Part shown: positions 25,948 through 35,886 of the stretch, one piece after another
Layout: every line of letters begins with the position of its first letter
How positions within the stretch are numbered: the first letter of the stretch is position 1
DNA from: Agriterribacter humi
Lineage (GTDB): Bacteria > Bacteroidota > Bacteroidia > Chitinophagales > Chitinophagaceae
Direction of reading: 5' to 3'
NCBI RefSeq assembly: GCF_009192765.1
Contig: NZ_VOHQ01000012.1
Span: forward strand, 140,309 to 204,308
Length of the DNA stretch: 64,000 nt
Program-made: the position numbers and the translations under genes
Notes under the pieces: generated by a model
Told to the model about the DNA's origin: nothing
Databases searched by the model: none
What the model saw: the letters and a program-made list of their open reading frames with translations, nothing else

Positions 25948-28896
25948 ATGAAGAAGGTACTCACAGCAATTGTTATTTGTTGTATAAGTTTATCCTCCAC
26001 CGCACAGCATATCAGTGAGCTCAATGAGCAAGCTTGGGTAGATAGTGTATTCTCCACCTTAAGCGATGATGAAAAACTCGGGCAACTGATGGTTGTACGG
26101 CTTTCTTCCATTGGTAGCAACCGTGAGGTTACTTTTTATGAAGAGGCAGTAGCGGATGCCATCAACAAATATAATATTGGCGGTATTTGTCTTTTCCAGG
26201 GCGGGCCCGTTACACAAGCGGAATACGTTAACCGTTTCCAGGCAATGGCCAGAACACCCTTATTAATTTGTATTGATGCGGAGAATGGATTGGGTATGCG
26301 CATGGACAGTGTGATTGGTTTGCCGCGCCAAATGATGATGGGAGCCGTGCAGGATCCGCAACTGATATATGAATATGGCCAATGGGTAGGCAAACAATGC
26401 AACCGTGCGGGTATACAGGTTAATTATGCTCCTGTTGTTGACATCAATAACAATCCCGACAACCCGGTTATTAACGACCGCTCATTCGGAGAAAATAAAT
26501 ACAAGGTGGCCGAATATGGCATCATGTATATGAAGGGCATGCAGGATGTGGGCGTAATGGCCTGCGCCAAGCATTTTCCGGGTCATGGCGATGTGGCGGT
26601 AGATTCTCATTACGATCTTCCGGTAATCAATAAAACACGTGAACAATTGGATTCGCTTGAATTATACCCCTTCCGTGAAATGTTTAAGGCAGGTGTGGGC
26701 AGCGTAATGATTGCGCATCTGTTTATTCCGGCCATTGACAATACGGCTAACCGCGCTACTTCCCTTTCATATAATAGCGTAACCAAACTGCTCAGAGAAG
26801 AGCTCGGCTATAACGGACTTACATTTACCGATGCCCTGGAAATGCAGGGAGTGAAAAAATTTTTCCCTGATGGTAAAGCTTCGGCCGAATCACTGGTTGC
26901 CGGCAATGATATGCTTTGCCTGCCCGGCGATATTCCCGGCAGCATAGAAGAAATAAAAAAAGCGATAAAAAAGAAAAGGCTCAGTTGGGACCAGGTTGAT
27001 GAAAGGGTGAAAAAGGTGTTGCGTGCAAAATATGAGCACGGACTAAGCCGCTGGCAACCTGTAAATACGCGTAACCTTGTACGTGACCTGAATACAAAAA
27101 CCGATGAGATTAAGAAAAAAATTGCTGACAATGCCATTACCGCATTGCGTTTGCAAGACAGTATTCTTCCTCTTCTACCGCTGCGGGGTATAAAAAAATC
27201 AGAAACAGAGCCGAAAGTAGCCTACCTCGGTATCGGCATTAATAACGATAATGATTTTGCCCGCCGCATGAGGGGTAATTACAATGCAGACGTTTATTAT
27301 TTTAGTTATAAAGAAGATGCTTCACGCATAGCAACTCTTGCAGCCCAGCTCCAAACCCGTTATGATGTGGTGGTTATTGGCATTCACCACTATAACCGTT
27401 TCCCCGCAGGCAACTTTGGCATCAGCACCTCTGCTTTGCAGTTATTGAAAGAAGTGCAGCAGCTTAAAAAATCCATCACTTTTGTTTTTGGTAACCCCTA
27501 TGCCATTAAAAACTTTTGCGATGCTAAAAATATTATTGCCTGTTATGATGATGATGCCATTACCCATGATGCAGCCGCGGATATATTAAAAGGAGCCATT
27601 ATTACAAAAGGCAAATTGCCGGTAACCATTTGCGATGCATTTCCTTCAGGAACAGGCATCCAAACCATTGCGGCGCCTGTTAGTTATACGGCTGAAGCAG
27701 ATATGAACGCAGAAAAATTTAAAGTAATAGATTCCATAGCCGCCGAAGCCATTCAGCAACACGCCGCTCCCGGCATGGCCATTATGGCTGTAAAGGATGG
27801 AAAGATCGTTTTTCATAAGGCCTATGGTTATTATACTTACGACAGCACGGAAAGGGTAAACTTAGAAAGCATATACGACCTGGCCTCCGTAACTAAAATA
27901 TGCGCCACCACCATGTCGGTAATGAAATTATACGACCAGGGAAAGCTGGATCTGAATAAAACATTGGGCGATTATCTTACCTGGGTAAAAGGAACCAATA
28001 AAGAGCATTTAAGAATTGATGATATACTGCTGCACCAGGCAGGGTTAAAAGCCTTTATTCCTTTTTACCGTGAAACGATTGATTCTTCCACAGGTATTCC
28101 TTTTGAAGGATTTTACAGTAAGGAACAAACGGCGCAATACCATATTAAGGTTGCCGATACCATGTACATGCGCAACAGCTGGGAAGATACCGTTTACAAG
28201 AGAATACTCGAAAGCCCGGTGGGACCGCGCAATAAATATATTTACAGCGACAATGATTTTATTTTTTTAGGGAAGATAGTGGAAGCCATCAGCGGCATGC
28301 CATTGAATGAATATGTATACAAAGAGTTTTACCGGAAATTAGGATTGACCACCACCGGTTTTTTGCCATTGCAAAGATTTCCGGAGGAACGTATTCCGCC
28401 AACTGAAAATGAAAAGATATTCCGCAGGCAACTTTTGCGCGGCACGGTGCACGACCCTGGCTCTGCTATGTTTGGCGGAATAGCAGGGCATGCCGGCTTA
28501 TTCAGCGATGCTTACGACCTTGCCGTATTGATGCAGATGCTGCTGGATGGGGGAAAGTTCAACGGTTATTATTTCTTTTCGCCCGAAACCATCAAATTAT
28601 TTACGGCGTATAGCAGTAAAATAAGCAGGCGGGCCCTGGGCTTTGACAAACCTGAAAAAGATAACGGGATCAGCGAAAATCCCTATCCCTGCAGGTATGC
28701 TTCTCCGTTAACTTTCGGACATACCGGCTATACAGGCACCTGTGTGTGGGTAGACCCAAAGTACAATCTTACTTTTATTTTCCTGAGCAATCGTGTAAAC
28801 CCGGAAGGCGGAACCAATGTAAAGCTATACCGGTTAAATACCCGGACCAATATACAGGATGCGATATACAAGGCAATTACAACAAAGGAGAAGTAA
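25948..28896 (+). CDS. GH3 beta-N-acetylhexosaminidase fused to a beta-lactamase-fold serine hydrolase
   Basis: Periplasmic or surface two-domain enzyme of 982 residues, start ATG 25948 (MKKVLTAIVICCISLSSTAQ signal peptide). The first half is a NagZ-like GH3 domain with the catalytic loop KHFPGHGDVAVDSHYDLP (Asp/His acid-base dyad) and the nucleophile in LTFTDALEMQGV. A short GH3 C-domain follows. The last 370 residues form a class-C beta-lactamase/PBP-like domain: SVTK (SxxK), YSDND (YxN type) and HTGYTG. The combination suits peptidoglycan turnover: removing GlcNAc and cutting a peptide or ester. This fusion is known in Bacteroidota. Preferred substrate not determinable from the sequence. 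Confidence 0.92.
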   Translation: MKKVLTAIVICCISLSSTAQHISELNEQAWVDSVFSTLSDDEKLGQLMVVRLSSIGSNREVTFYEEAVADAINKYNIGGICLFQGGPVTQAEYVNRFQAMARTPLLICIDAENGLGMRMDSVIGLPRQMMMGAVQDPQLIYEYGQWVGKQCNRAGIQVNYAPVVDINNNPDNPVINDRSFGENKYKVAEYGIMYMKGMQDVGVMACAKHFPGHGDVAVDSHYDLPVINKTREQLDSLELYPFREMFKAGVGSVMIAHLFIPAIDNTANRATSLSYNSVTKLLREELGYNGLTFTDALEMQGVKKFFPDGKASAESLVAGNDMLCLPGDIPGSIEEIKKAIKKKRLSWDQVDERVKKVLRAKYEHGLSRWQPVNTRNLVRDLNTKTDEIKKKIADNAITALRLQDSILPLLPLRGIKKSETEPKVAYLGIGINNDNDFARRMRGNYNADVYYFSYKEDASRIATLAAQLQTRYDVVVIGIHHYNRFPAGNFGISTSALQLLKEVQQLKKSITFVFGNPYAIKNFCDAKNIIACYDDDAITHDAAADILKGAIITKGKLPVTICDAFPSGTGIQTIAAPVSYTAEADMNAEKFKVIDSIAAEAIQQHAAPGMAIMAVKDGKIVFHKAYGYYTYDSTERVNLESIYDLASVTKICATTMSVMKLYDQGKLDLNKTLGDYLTWVKGTNKEHLRIDDILLHQAGLKAFIPFYRETIDSSTGIPFEGFYSKEQTAQYHIKVADTMYMRNSWEDTVYKRILESPVGPRNKYIYSDNDFIFLGKIVEAISGMPLNEYVYKEFYRKLGLTTTGFLPLQRFPEERIPPTENEKIFRRQLLRGTVHDPGSAMFGGIAGHAGLFSDAYDLAVLMQMLLDGGKFNGYYFFSPETIKLFTAYSSKISRRALGFDKPEKDNGISENPYPCRYASPLTFGHTGYTGTCVWVDPKYNLTFIFLSNRVNPEGGTNVKLYRLNTRTNIQDAIYKAITTKEK

Positions 28897-29087
28897 AAAG
28901 ATTTGAAACTTTGATTTGAGATGAGTAAACAATAAGCGTCCCTAAGCACTGTGTCACGGCCGAGGTTTTTATTTTCTTTTTGTGATTTGATTCTTTATAT
29001 TTCCTTCGGGTTTCGGATTTCCGTTTTCGGATTTTGCCTGTCGTTGGCAGGTCCCGATAACACCACTTACTACTTACTACGGACCAC
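28897..29087. repeat. Intergenic dispersed-repeat block
   Basis: 28977-29005 shares the TTTTTGTGATTTG...TTTATATTTCCTT block with 23666-23695. The remainder has short direct repeats (TTACTAC, TTTCGGATTTCCG). No gene. Confidence 0.5.
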
Positions 29088-30794
29088 TCACTTCTGGTAT
29101 CTCCTTTTATTAACAACTGTATAAATTAATCCAAACAATATCACCAGTACAACCGGCAATACAATATTAAGCGCCTGCCAGAAAGATCGGCTTTCATCCA
29201 CCTTCTTTTTATCCAGCAGCCGGAGTGTGTAATCCTTGCCCCTCGTTTCGAGGATTCCCGGGTTGCCTATCAAGTATTCCATACAATTGAGAAAAAATTC
29301 TTTGTTGCCATACTGGTAATGGGTAAAAGGATTTTCGCCCATTTGCAAGGGCCCTTTTTCCTGCGAAACAAAATTGGTTACCAAATCACCATCGGATATT
29401 ACGACCATTTTATTGCTGCTATCAACCGATGAGCGAAAGGGCGTTTTATAAAGATTGGATAAACTGTCTTTTGCAGCGGAAGAAATGCGGTTGGTAAATA
29501 AGGAATTGAATTTACCTTCCAGTAATACCGCCACGGGAATATGGGTTTGTGTAAAGGTTTGGAGATCCTCTTCATTTTTTACACTGTTCAACTCCACTTT
29601 GGCAGGTGTATTCAATATTCGGGCATTGACTGAACTTGCCAGCAATACTGTTTTTTTAATTCCTTCGGCTTTAACCGTATCTATAGATTGCGGAAATTGC
29701 GCGAGCACATAATCTAAGTTTTTAGAAATAGGATTATTGTTGATTGCAGATAATAAAGGGAAATATACCCAGGGCATTAACTGCATTTGCGGCCGGTCGC
29801 CCATTGATCCTACGGCCAAGGGGATTTGTGTACAGTTGAGATCCTGCACCAAATCGGGATTGATGCGTACGCCATATTTAAACAGCATATCATCTATATT
29901 CAATCCCATTTCAAACGCTATAAAACTTCCCTGGTTGCGCTGCAAACTATCCAGACTGGCGTACAGCTTATCTATCAACCATATTACTTTGCCACCCTGC
30001 ATGATGTACTGGTCAATCTTCAGCTTTTGCGCTTCATTGAATCCTGTAAGAGGTTTTACAATCAGCAATGCGTCAAACACACCCGGTATAACCGGCACGC
30101 TATCCACAGGCAAAATACTGAATCCATAGTTGGGCTTTAATGTTTTCTCTATCAAATCATACACTTCATAACGCTGCGGCTGTCCGTTGCCGGTAAGATA
30201 GGCCACGACGGGAACCTTATCGCGCCTTATTTTATCAATAGCGCTGGCCAGCTTGTATTCCAATAAAGCCTCCGCATTGTTCAATGAATTAATTCCATCA
30301 ATGGAACTTTGCCCTTGCAGCAGGTCAGTGCCCGATACCCTGTCGTTGTATTCAACAATAACACCGGGGTACACCAGCCGCTGTTCTTCTCCCTCTCCTT
30401 CTTTAGCTCTTGCACGTACATTGGTTGGGTTGATACCCATGCTATGCAGGGAATCTATCAGTTCCGATTTTAATGTATCATTCATGCCCTGCCCGGGCTG
30501 CCTGAAAAAATACTGGATATTGCTTCCGCTGATCTCTTTAAATTCCTGGAGCATGTCGCGGGTGCTGCCGGCAAGCTTCTTAAATCCCGCAGGTAAATCG
30601 CCATCTAACAGAACAGTGATGGTTACAGGCCCATCCAATGATTGGAGCAGTTCCCGGGTGGCAGCCGAAATGGTATACCTTTTTTCTGAAGTAAGATCAA
30701 GCCGGGTATGCCATTGCGATGCCATCCAGTTAACGAGCAGCAATCCTGCAATAAGAAATATCCAGCTATAGGGGGAATGCAACAGTTTTTTCAT
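29088..30794 (-). CDS. gldG: Gliding motility ABC transporter component GldG
   Basis: 568 residues. An N-terminal transmembrane segment (SWIFLIAGLLLVNWMA) precedes a large periplasmic region of the GldG/IFT52-like type (ISAATRELLQSLDGPVTITVLL, VVAYLTGNGQPQRYEVYD, GGKVIWLIDKL, VISDGDLVTNFV). A C-terminal helix (ALNIVLPVVLVILFGLIY) ends in a basic tail. It is encoded seven bases after gldF in one operon. GldF/GldG with the ATPase GldA form an ABC exporter-like complex in gliding Bacteroidota; gldA is not here. Confidence 0.93.
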   Translation of the reverse strand: MKKLLHSPYSWIFLIAGLLLVNWMASQWHTRLDLTSEKRYTISAATRELLQSLDGPVTITVLLDGDLPAGFKKLAGSTRDMLQEFKEISGSNIQYFFRQPGQGMNDTLKSELIDSLHSMGINPTNVRARAKEGEGEEQRLVYPGVIVEYNDRVSGTDLLQGQSSIDGINSLNNAEALLEYKLASAIDKIRRDKVPVVAYLTGNGQPQRYEVYDLIEKTLKPNYGFSILPVDSVPVIPGVFDALLIVKPLTGFNEAQKLKIDQYIMQGGKVIWLIDKLYASLDSLQRNQGSFIAFEMGLNIDDMLFKYGVRINPDLVQDLNCTQIPLAVGSMGDRPQMQLMPWVYFPLLSAINNNPISKNLDYVLAQFPQSIDTVKAEGIKKTVLLASSVNARILNTPAKVELNSVKNEEDLQTFTQTHIPVAVLLEGKFNSLFTNRISSAAKDSLSNLYKTPFRSSVDSSNKMVVISDGDLVTNFVSQEKGPLQMGENPFTHYQYGNKEFFLNCMEYLIGNPGILETRGKDYTLRLLDKKKVDESRSFWQALNIVLPVVLVILFGLIYTVVNKRRYQK

Positions 30795-30801
30795 GATACG
30801 C

Positions 30802-31521
30802 CTATCGGTTCAGTAATTTTTTTCGGGTAATAAACAAAAACAACACAATAATGCTCAGGAAATAAATCATATCCCGGCTGTCAACCGCGCCGCGGCTCAG
30901 GCTGCGGTAATGAAAATCAATACCTATCATTTCTATCACGTAATCCCAACCGCCCTGTAAAGATGGAATACCACTGATAGCAGCAAACCCGTTGTATAAA
31001 AGAAAACAGGAAAATGCGGATGCCAAAAAAGCCACCACCGCATTATTGGTAAAACTGCTGCAGCAAATACCAATAGCAGTAAAAGCGGCCGACAAAAAAA
31101 TAAGTCCTATATAAGAACCTGTTATGCCGCCGCTGTCAATGCCCCCTGTTGAGAGACTTTTTATGGTAAAGATATAAATCAATGTAGGCAGCAGGGCTAT
31201 GGCAACGATAATAAGACTTGCAAAATATTTTCCCCCGATGATCTGCCATTTGCTGAGCGGCCGGGTTACCAATATTTCGTAGGTGCCGGATTTAAATTCA
31301 TCGGCAAAACTACGCATCGTAATGGCAGGGATGAGCAACAGTAATATCCAGGGCGCCAATTCAAAAAAAGTATCGAGCGTAGCATATCCGTAATCAAACA
31401 GGTTGGTATCGGGAAACACGAACAGGAAAAGGCTGCTGAGCAACAAAAAAATAATGATAGCCAAATACCCGGTTAAACTACTAAAAAACTGCCTGAGCTC
31501 TTTTTTACAAATTGCAAACAT
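30802..31521 (-). CDS. gldF: Gliding motility ABC transporter permease GldF
   Basis: Inner-membrane ABC-2 type permease, 239 residues from the Met at 31521 (MFAICKKELRQFFSSLTGYLA), the usual start of this family. A longer frame to 31587 runs into a palindromic repeat and is rejected. Six helices are visible, with SFADEFKSGTYEILVTRPLSKWQIIGGKY between helices 2 and 3, the typical ABC-2 cytoplasmic coupling region. First gene of the gldF-gldG operon. Confidence 0.93.
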   Translation of the reverse strand: MFAICKKELRQFFSSLTGYLAIIIFLLLSSLFLFVFPDTNLFDYGYATLDTFFELAPWILLLLIPAITMRSFADEFKSGTYEILVTRPLSKWQIIGGKYFASLIIVAIALLPTLIYIFTIKSLSTGGIDSGGITGSYIGLIFLSAAFTAIGICCSSFTNNAVVAFLASAFSCFLLYNGFAAISGIPSLQGGWDYVIEMIGIDFHYRSLSRGAVDSRDMIYFLSIIVLFLFITRKKLLNR

Positions 31522-31555
31522 GAAATAGTTTATTCTGGATGATGGAAATGCCTGC

Positions 31556-31660
31556 CTTACTAAAGTCATACTGACGGGCCTGCCCAACTAAAGTCATTCA
31601 GGCGGGCCTGCCCCGTCCGACTGGTGTCATCCGGGCGGACGAATGATCGTTCAGGCGCGC
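31556..31660. repeat. Palindrome-rich intergenic repeat upstream of gldF
   Basis: Two imperfect direct copies of a unit containing TAAAGTCATNC and GGGCCTGCCC, and a third partial copy with ACTGGTGTCATCCGGGCGGA. ACTGGTGTCATCC recurs at 46879-46891 in another intergenic element, so this is a dispersed family. Function unknown. Confidence 0.6.
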
Positions 31661-31794
31661 TCAAAAATACAATTGTGTATTGAGAAGCCTGAAAATTATT
31701 GAATATGTATTCAAAATTTTTATTAATTTTCAAATGCTGACCGTAAAATTCAATTCCTGTGCGTTGCTAATCATCACGTAAAAAAAGGAATAAA

Positions 31795-33921
31795 ATGAAA
31801 AAACACCTGTTAACCTGCATCTTTGCAGCACCATTGCTATTGTTTGCACAGCAAACCTATGTTTGGAATGTAAGCTCCGGTTCCTGGACCGAGCCATTCA
31901 ATTGGACACCAACACGAACTACTCCCGCAGTAAATGATGTGCTCGAATTTTCATCCAATGCTACCGTAACAGATATGCCTGCAACGGAAAGTATTGGCAA
32001 ACTATGGCTGCATAATAATGCCGTAGTAAACTTCAGTACCACAATTGCCAGCGTTATTACTATCGGCCACGCAACAGTAACCGCTCCGCATTTTGCAGTA
32101 GAGGCTGGCACTGTATTAAATGTTAGTGGCAATAATGCTATTGCATTCAATATTGAATCGGATTATTCAGGAGAAGTATCTGGCAGTATTGATTTTTTTG
32201 ATGGAGCACACCGTTTAACGGCAGTCTCTGTTAGTTCACTCTTGTTTAAATCCAGCGCTACATTCACAGCTAATACGGGGTTTGACGGGAACGCCTTCGG
32301 ACCAACGAATCTGAATTCGGTTATATTTGAAAGCGGAGCGGAATATATTAATAAAGCTGGAGGTAATCCTTTTGGCGCAGCAGCACCAAACGCTGTTGCT
32401 ATTTTTAACCCGGGCAGCATCTACAGATACCAGAGAAATGGTGCCGGCTCATCACTTGCGGGCAGGGTCTTTGGCTACTTCTACATAGATGGCAACCTGA
32501 ATTTTAGCGGTATTGGTTCTGCAAGAGATTGCATCATTCAAAACGATTTAAGGCTGCTTTCCGGCTTCTTTTTATTTAACCCCAACACAAATGGGTCTCA
32601 CACCGGCAACTTCAATATTTATGGTAATATTATATGTGAAGGCACGAGTTATATTGATATAGGCAGTGATAATATGCCCGGCGCAGTACAACTGTTGGGT
32701 ACCAATCAAAGCATTGGTTCGGGAGGAGGCACAGGAACGATCATTATTAAAAATCTCACGACCAATAATACTTCTACACTGTTGAACCGAAATATTACGG
32801 TAAGTGGCCTGCTGGATATGCAACATGGCATCATACAAACATCCTCATCCGCCCTGTTAACCCTCAGCGCTACAGCCAGCCTTCAAAGCTGCACACACGA
32901 TTATTCGCATTTGCCTTATACAAATATGGGTTGCGACAATGCTTATATAGAAGGCCCGGTTCAAAAACAGGGACTGAACAATGCTGATTTTGCTTTCCCG
33001 GTTGGATCAGGCGGCAAACTGAGACCCGTTTTGCTTCATAATGCCACAGGCGATTTTACCGTGGAATATAAAAGAAGTGATCCTTATCTTGACATGAGTG
33101 CCACTATGGGCGCAGGCATTCATCATATCAGTCATATTGAATACTGGAATATTACGGGAACGGGTAGCGGAAATGTGGAACTTACCTTTTACGACCCCAA
33201 TAGCGGTGGCGTAACCGATATGAATGCCCTGAGGGTAGCACGCTATACCGCTTCGCAATGGACGGATATGAATGTGAGTAGTTTTGCGGGAACACCGGGG
33301 TCCAATGGCTCCGTAACGAGCAACGCGCTAAATGAATTTGGCAATTTTACTCTTGCCGGTTCAAGCGCTTATCCCAACAATCCACTGCCCATAAAATTAT
33401 TAGAATGGACAGCTTACCGGGATATGAATGGCGTAATGCTGCAATGGAAAGCATCGGATGAAATTGATTCCAAAGGGTATATAGTGGAAAGAAGCGCCAA
33501 TGGAACATTATATACACCTATTTCACCCCTTATTGCCGCACAACATATCTTTGCATTTAACTATACACTAAGTGACATACAACCCCTGGGCGGCAATAAT
33601 TATTATCGTTTAAAGATTATTGAGGCAGATGGCAAAACATATTTTTCTAATATAATACAGGTTATTTTGCCGGTTCTACCTGCTCTTATGGTATACCCTA
33701 ACCCCGCCAGGGAAAAAATATTTATAAAAATATCAGCTCAAAGCAGCATTTCCACCTTAGCAGTTGTCAATATAACCGGTTCAGTTGTAAAATGGATACA
33801 TGCCAGTAACCTTACAATTGTTAGTGTGGACATTTTGAACTTATCGCCGGGGTTGTATTATATTAAAACAATGCAGGGGCAATCTTCCTTGATTGTTCCA
33901 TTTATCAAGTATAATCTATAA
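31795..33921 (+). CDS. Secreted protein with C-terminal T9SS sorting domain
   Basis: 708 residues, signal peptide MKKHLLTCIFAAPLLLFAQ. The body is a Gly/Asn/Thr-rich beta structure (residues about 20-520), then a short Fn3-like stretch (LLEWTAYRDMNGVMLQWKAS) and a type IX Por-secretion tail: MVYPNPAREKIFIKIS, VVNITGSVVKWIH and SPGLYYIKT. It is thus exported through the gld/por system encoded in this window and probably exposed on the surface. No enzyme motif recognised. An intrinsic terminator follows. Confidence 0.88.
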   Translation: MKKHLLTCIFAAPLLLFAQQTYVWNVSSGSWTEPFNWTPTRTTPAVNDVLEFSSNATVTDMPATESIGKLWLHNNAVVNFSTTIASVITIGHATVTAPHFAVEAGTVLNVSGNNAIAFNIESDYSGEVSGSIDFFDGAHRLTAVSVSSLLFKSSATFTANTGFDGNAFGPTNLNSVIFESGAEYINKAGGNPFGAAAPNAVAIFNPGSIYRYQRNGAGSSLAGRVFGYFYIDGNLNFSGIGSARDCIIQNDLRLLSGFFLFNPNTNGSHTGNFNIYGNIICEGTSYIDIGSDNMPGAVQLLGTNQSIGSGGGTGTIIIKNLTTNNTSTLLNRNITVSGLLDMQHGIIQTSSSALLTLSATASLQSCTHDYSHLPYTNMGCDNAYIEGPVQKQGLNNADFAFPVGSGGKLRPVLLHNATGDFTVEYKRSDPYLDMSATMGAGIHHISHIEYWNITGTGSGNVELTFYDPNSGGVTDMNALRVARYTASQWTDMNVSSFAGTPGSNGSVTSNALNEFGNFTLAGSSAYPNNPLPIKLLEWTAYRDMNGVMLQWKASDEIDSKGYIVERSANGTLYTPISPLIAAQHIFAFNYTLSDIQPLGGNNYYRLKIIEADGKTYFSNIIQVILPVLPALMVYPNPAREKIFIKISAQSSISTLAVVNITGSVVKWIHASNLTIVSVDILNLSPGLYYIKTMQGQSSLIVPFIKYNL

Positions 33922-33940
33922 TAGCCCCAAAACCAACTGC

Positions 33941-33972
33941 AAAAAAGGCCTTCCATCGGGAGGCTTTTTTTT
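33941..33972 (+). terminator. Intrinsic terminator after the T9SS cargo gene
   Basis: AAAAAAGGCCTTCC, ATC, GGGAGGCTTTTTTT: a stem of about 12 positions with one bulge and seven or more T. Confidence 0.8.
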
Positions 33973-34038
33973 ATTATCACTATAATCGAAGGCATATTTT
34001 CAGTGATTTGCTTTATTTTCGGCTGATAGATGCCGTTT

Positions 34039-35046
34039 ATGAACAAAAAGATTGCTTTATTTGGTGAATATTTACTCAGGCTTACTCCACCGCAACAGCA
34101 AAAGTTAGTTCAGTCCCGTTCACTTGAAATGCATTGGGCAGGTTCGGAAGCGAATATCGCGGTTTCGCTATCCATTTTTGGAAGCCCTTCTTTATATATT
34201 ACCGCTTTACCCGAAAATGAACTGGCAAGAGCCGGGCTCAGCCAATTGCATCAATACGGTGTTCAAACGCAAATCATAAAAACAGGAGGCAAACGGGTTG
34301 GAACATATTATTATGAAAGCGGCCAGGGTGCAAGGCCCGGAAGAGTGATCTACGACAGGGAATATTCCGCATTCAGTTACCTGAAGGCCGGCCAAATAAA
34401 CTGGACCGAAATATTGGACACAGCCGGCTGGTTTCACTGGAGTGGTATTACACCTGCCTTAAATCAGGAACTCGCAGATATATGCATGGAGGCATTACAG
34501 GCGGCCCAACAAAAAAAAATGGTAATTTCAGCCGATTTTAATTATCGCAACACGCTTTGGCAATATGGAAAACATTGCAGCCGGGTGATGCCTGAACTGT
34601 TGCAGTTTTGCGATGTGATACTGGCCGATGTGGATACGGCAAAGCTGTATTTTGGTATTGAACCAGATCCTGCCAACCTTGTAGAAAGCACTTTTGCGCT
34701 TTTAAAAAAAGCTTTGCCCAATGTAAAACATATTGCGATGACCATGCGAAAGCAGGAAAGCGCCAACTCGAATCAGTACATTGGTTATTTATGGAATGAA
34801 GGGAAGATATATACTTCGCAACCATACCATATACAACAAATTGCTGAACGCATTGGTGCAGGTGATGCCTTTATGGCCGGGCTGATACATTCACTTAAAA
34901 TGAAAAACAGTTTAGATGAAGCCATTGAGTTCGCTACCGCCTGCGGTGTAATAAAGCATAGCATTACCGGCGATTTTAATATAGCCACGAAGCAAGAAAT
35001 TGATACCGTGATACAGCAAAACGGTAGTGGAAGAATTATCAGATAA
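34039..35046 (+). CDS. kdgK: PfkB-family sugar kinase, probable 2-dehydro-3-deoxygluconokinase
   Basis: Phosphorylates 2-keto-3-deoxygluconate to KDPG. 335 residues from the Met at 34039 (MNKKIALFGEYLLRL); an ATG three codons earlier is also possible. PfkB hallmarks are GSEANIAVSLSIFG near the N-terminus and ERIGAGDAFMAGL with the catalytic Asp276. First gene of a hexuronate cluster: kinase, KDPG aldolase, uronate isomerase, MFS transporter. Substrate assignment rests mainly on this context. Confidence 0.85.
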   Translation: MNKKIALFGEYLLRLTPPQQQKLVQSRSLEMHWAGSEANIAVSLSIFGSPSLYITALPENELARAGLSQLHQYGVQTQIIKTGGKRVGTYYYESGQGARPGRVIYDREYSAFSYLKAGQINWTEILDTAGWFHWSGITPALNQELADICMEALQAAQQKKMVISADFNYRNTLWQYGKHCSRVMPELLQFCDVILADVDTAKLYFGIEPDPANLVESTFALLKKALPNVKHIAMTMRKQESANSNQYIGYLWNEGKIYTSQPYHIQQIAERIGAGDAFMAGLIHSLKMKNSLDEAIEFATACGVIKHSITGDFNIATKQEIDTVIQQNGSGRIIR

Positions 35047-35081
35047 GTAGTTTGTAGTTTGTAGTTTGTAGTTTGTAGTTT
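35047..35081. repeat. Five perfect tandem copies of a 7-bp unit GTAGTTT
   Basis: Simple-sequence repeat immediately after the kinase stop codon, within the cluster. It could vary in copy number by slippage. Confidence 0.9.
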
Positions 35082-35159
35082 AAAGTTTATTGTTTGTCCA
35101 TAGTACCCTATACCTTATGCCCTAACCCTATGCATTTCACCACATAAATTAAAATAATT

Positions 35160-35822
35160 ATGGACCCGCAACAAATAGCATCACTGGTACAACAAACGGG
35201 TTTTATGCCCTTATTTACCCACACCAATGCGGAGGTGTGCCGCAATGTGCTTAAAGCTTCCTATGATGCAGGTGTACGTTTATTTGAATTTACCAACCGC
35301 AATGCCAATTCATTTGATAACTTTATTGCGCTACGGAAATACTGCAACGATCAGTTGCCCGGCATGGTACTGGGTATAGGCACTATAAAAAATGCACAGC
35401 AGGCAGAGCAATTTATCCATGCAGGCGCGGATTTCCTGATTTCTCCATTGATACTTGAAGAAATACAGCATGTAGCCGCAACGCATAAAAAATTATGGAT
35501 ACCAGGATGCGCCACTGCTTCAGAAATTGGATTGGCTGAATATTGGGGAATAGATACTGTAAAAATATTTCCTGCCAAACAATTGGGAGGCCCGGCTTTT
35601 ATTAAAGCAATAAAAGCAGTTTTCCCAGCCATGCACTTTATGGTTACCGGCGGTGTTGAGCCCACCGGGGAAGACATCGGCAACTGGTTTAAAGGCGGCG
35701 CCGCGGCTGTGGGCATTGGATCGCAACTTTTCCCTCCAGACTGGCTGGCAAACAACCAATATGCATTGGTGACCGACCATATAAAAAAGATCATTCATTA
35801 TATTGAAAAGGCAAGAGTATAA
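35160..35822 (+). CDS. eda: KDPG / 4-hydroxy-2-oxoglutarate aldolase
   Basis: Cleaves KDPG to pyruvate and glyceraldehyde-3-phosphate. 220 residues forming a class I TIM barrel: Glu in RLFEFTNRN, GIGTIKNAQQAEQFI, FLISP, and the Schiff-base Lys135 in DTVKIFPAK, then MVTGGVEPTGEDI and GIGSQLF. Follows the KDG kinase and precedes uxaC. Confidence 0.93.
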   Translation: MDPQQIASLVQQTGFMPLFTHTNAEVCRNVLKASYDAGVRLFEFTNRNANSFDNFIALRKYCNDQLPGMVLGIGTIKNAQQAEQFIHAGADFLISPLILEEIQHVAATHKKLWIPGCATASEIGLAEYWGIDTVKIFPAKQLGGPAFIKAIKAVFPAMHFMVTGGVEPTGEDIGNWFKGGAAAVGIGSQLFPPDWLANNQYALVTDHIKKIIHYIEKARV

Positions 35823-35886
35823 ATACCGCTGCTGACGATAGAAAAGCCATATGTTATCCATTTTTACAATTGTTTAATATGCCTAT

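Noticed and set aside
31522..31587. 22-residue extension of GldF
   Set aside because: The sequence lies in a palindromic intergenic repeat and is not typical of GldF.
35351..35794. 147-codon minus-strand ORF opposite the aldolase
   Set aside because: Shadow of eda, whose catalytic motifs are complete.
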